This document shows, piece after piece, positions 34,196-35,144 of a DNA stretch of 35,144 nucleotides. A program made the position numbers and the translations under genes. This DNA comes from Paracidovorax anthurii (lineage in GTDB: Bacteria; Pseudomonadota; Gammaproteobacteria; Burkholderiales; Burkholderiaceae_C). The DNA lies in assembly GCF_003269065.1 (NCBI RefSeq), contig NZ_QLTA01000058.1, positions 1-35,144 on the forward strand. The letters are read 5' to 3'. The notes under the pieces were generated by a model. That model saw nothing but the letters and a program-made list of their open reading frames with translations. It made no database searches and had not been told where the DNA came from. The stretch's first letter is position 1. Each line of letters opens with the position of its first letter.

Positions 34196-35050
34196 GGCGT
34201 TTCCGTCGCTTTCTCTGGTGGCGTGAAGGATGGTGAAGGGAAGGGATGCGGTCCGGCGCCATGCGGGGGTGGATTGGCGCCCCTGCCCCGATGCCGCGCC
34301 GCTTGGATCATCCTCCCGCCGGGGGGTTCTGCGGCATGCCGATGCTGCGCGAAGCCTGCGGAGTGTTCGCATGCCTGCCGCGGACGGGCCCGGGGGCCTT
34401 CCGGGCGACCGTGGCGCTCTGCGGACCCGCTGCGGGGTAGCTTGGGGTCTTTTTGCCGCCATGTCGCCGGATTTTCTACATTCTCTGCTCCATATTTCAT
34501 AGCAGACACCAGCACAGCCGCCCCCTCGAAGATCCCGTCCGGGAATCTCTCACCCCCTGCATTCCGAGCACAAGCCCGGGGGGAGCGTGGGGATGGCAGC
34601 CCTCGCCTGGCCACCCCGGGCGATGGTGCCGTGGCGATGCAACGGAGCATCTATCGATTCCCAGGAACAGCGCCGTGGCAACCAGACGGGCCAGCTCACC
34701 GAAGTCGATGTGCCGCGCGATCGCCTGCGGCCTGAGCCATCCAGGGGCTGCGAGGCCCCAATGCGTGGGCGGATACCCGCCTGCCGGGTGTCACCGCTCG
34801 TGCGGGGACTGCAACCTCCACTGCCGCTCTTGCCTGTGCCCGGCACCCGGGCTCCCGTCATCGTCACCCCCGACCTCGGAGGCCAGGTGCGGCGCTGCGG
34901 ATGGACACCGCTCTTCTTCTCGGATGGCGGCAGGAATTGCCCATGTGAATCCGATAGATGTCGTATTTGGCCGGATTTTCCGAAGGGCATTTATAACTAT
35001 TCCACGTTGAAAGCAGCCCGCAGGAGATAATCCGTCACAGCATTGACTTG
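34196..35050. other. Gene-poor spacer before the right-hand IS
   Basis: Open frames here (for example 34453-35010 plus and 34550-34990 minus) have no recognisable domain, poor Shine-Dalgarno sites and erratic composition rich in Arg, Ser, Pro and Cys, so I do not call them. The segment contains one dispersed repeat (34451-34510) and becomes AT-richer from about 34900, ending in ordinary IS-flank sequence. It may hold decayed genes or the promoter of the RDD gene; I see no PIP box. Confidence 0.5.
34451..34510 (+). repeat. Dispersed 'CCATGTCGCCG...' repeat, copy 4 (most diverged intergenic copy)
   Basis: This copy reads GCCATGTCGCCGGATTTTC, a spacer, TCTGCTCCATATTTCATAGC and AGAC. The right half is more diverged than in the other copies, but order and spacing agree. 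Confidence 0.65.
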
Positions 35051-35144
35051 CAGGGGCTTTGTTGCACAAATCACCCCGGCCACACCGGTAGACTGAAGGC
35101 GTGACGGAAGCAAAGAGCGAGAGGCGGACCAAGTACCGCACGAC
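35051..35144 (+). mobile_element. Partial IS5-family insertion sequence, left end (runs off window)
   Basis: A typical IS5-family end, GGGGCTTTGTTGCACAAATC, begins near 35053 and is followed after about 30 bases by the transposase start at 35101. It differs from the IS at the left edge of the window, so two different IS5 subgroups are present. The exact outer boundary cannot be fixed without the other end. Confidence 0.8.
35101..35144 (+). CDS. IS5-family transposase, N-terminal fragment
   Basis: Only 14 codons are visible, starting at GTG 35101: V-T-E-A-K-S-E-R-R-T-K-Y-R-T. The KYRTT-type start is characteristic of IS5-group transposases, which usually continue with NW-x-x-YN. The position directly behind a matching terminal repeat supports the call. 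Nothing can be said about integrity. Confidence 0.7.
   Translation, partial: MTEAKSERRTKYRT

Noticed and set aside
34453-35010. 185-codon plus-strand frame in the gene-poor right end
   Set aside because: It has Cys/Ser/Pro/Arg-rich composition, no Shine-Dalgarno site and no domain, and it starts inside a dispersed repeat.

Overview
The window is very GC-rich (roughly 70%), densely coded and most like a plant-associated betaproteobacterium of the Comamonadaceae, probably Acidovorax/Paracidovorax. This rests on protein style, dispersed Comamonadaceae-type intergenic repeats, IPTL-CTERM/choice-of-anchor surface proteins, and two textbook PIP boxes (TTCGB-N15-TTCGB), the HrpX operator of type III secretion regulons. 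The genus is an inference. Both edges are cut through IS5-family insertion sequences.

Left third (1-9.1 kb): an IS5-family (IS1031-group-like) element ends 10 bp before a flotillin gene. Then come murU and speD (minus strand), transketolase and GAPDH (plus strand), a DUF924 gene, an HPF/RaiA-type gene (minus) and a class I glutamine amidotransferase gene. Most of this is housekeeping. It is also marked by mobile-element traces: a 266-bp MITE at 7818-8083 whose ends match the IS at the left edge, a 16-bp scar-like site exactly at the flotillin stop codon, and a short dispersed repeat that appears to have been absorbed in frame into murU.

Middle (9.4-19.1 kb): a five-gene archaic (sigma/Csu-like) chaperone-usher pilus operon made of two small SCPU pilins, chaperone, usher and a two-domain SCPU tip protein. 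It is followed by a repeat-filled spacer, slyD, a tandem pair of secreted beta-helix proteins (one with choice-of-anchor U and IPTL-CTERM-like C-terminus, the other without), and a pirin gene.

Right half (19.4-35.1 kb), almost all on the minus strand: a ChaC-like gamma-glutamylcyclotransferase resembling the type III effector RipAY, with a PIP box 112 bp upstream; a GyrI-like protein; an MscS channel; a small orphan protein; a phosphoethanolamine-transferase-like protein; a short-chain dehydrogenase; an unrecognised Pro/Gln-rich protein with a PIP box plus a correctly spaced -10 element, which is the strongest candidate here for an undescribed type III effector; a DUF1439 protein; a membrane protein; a NERD nuclease-helicase; a methyltransferase; a VOC protein; and an RDD membrane protein. 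The last 0.9 kb is gene-poor and ends in a second IS5-family element.

Taken together, the virulence content (Csu-type pili for attachment, two candidate HrpX-driven effectors) is scattered among housekeeping genes rather than gathered in one island. At least five copies of one short repeat and three of another mark the boundaries between transcription units.
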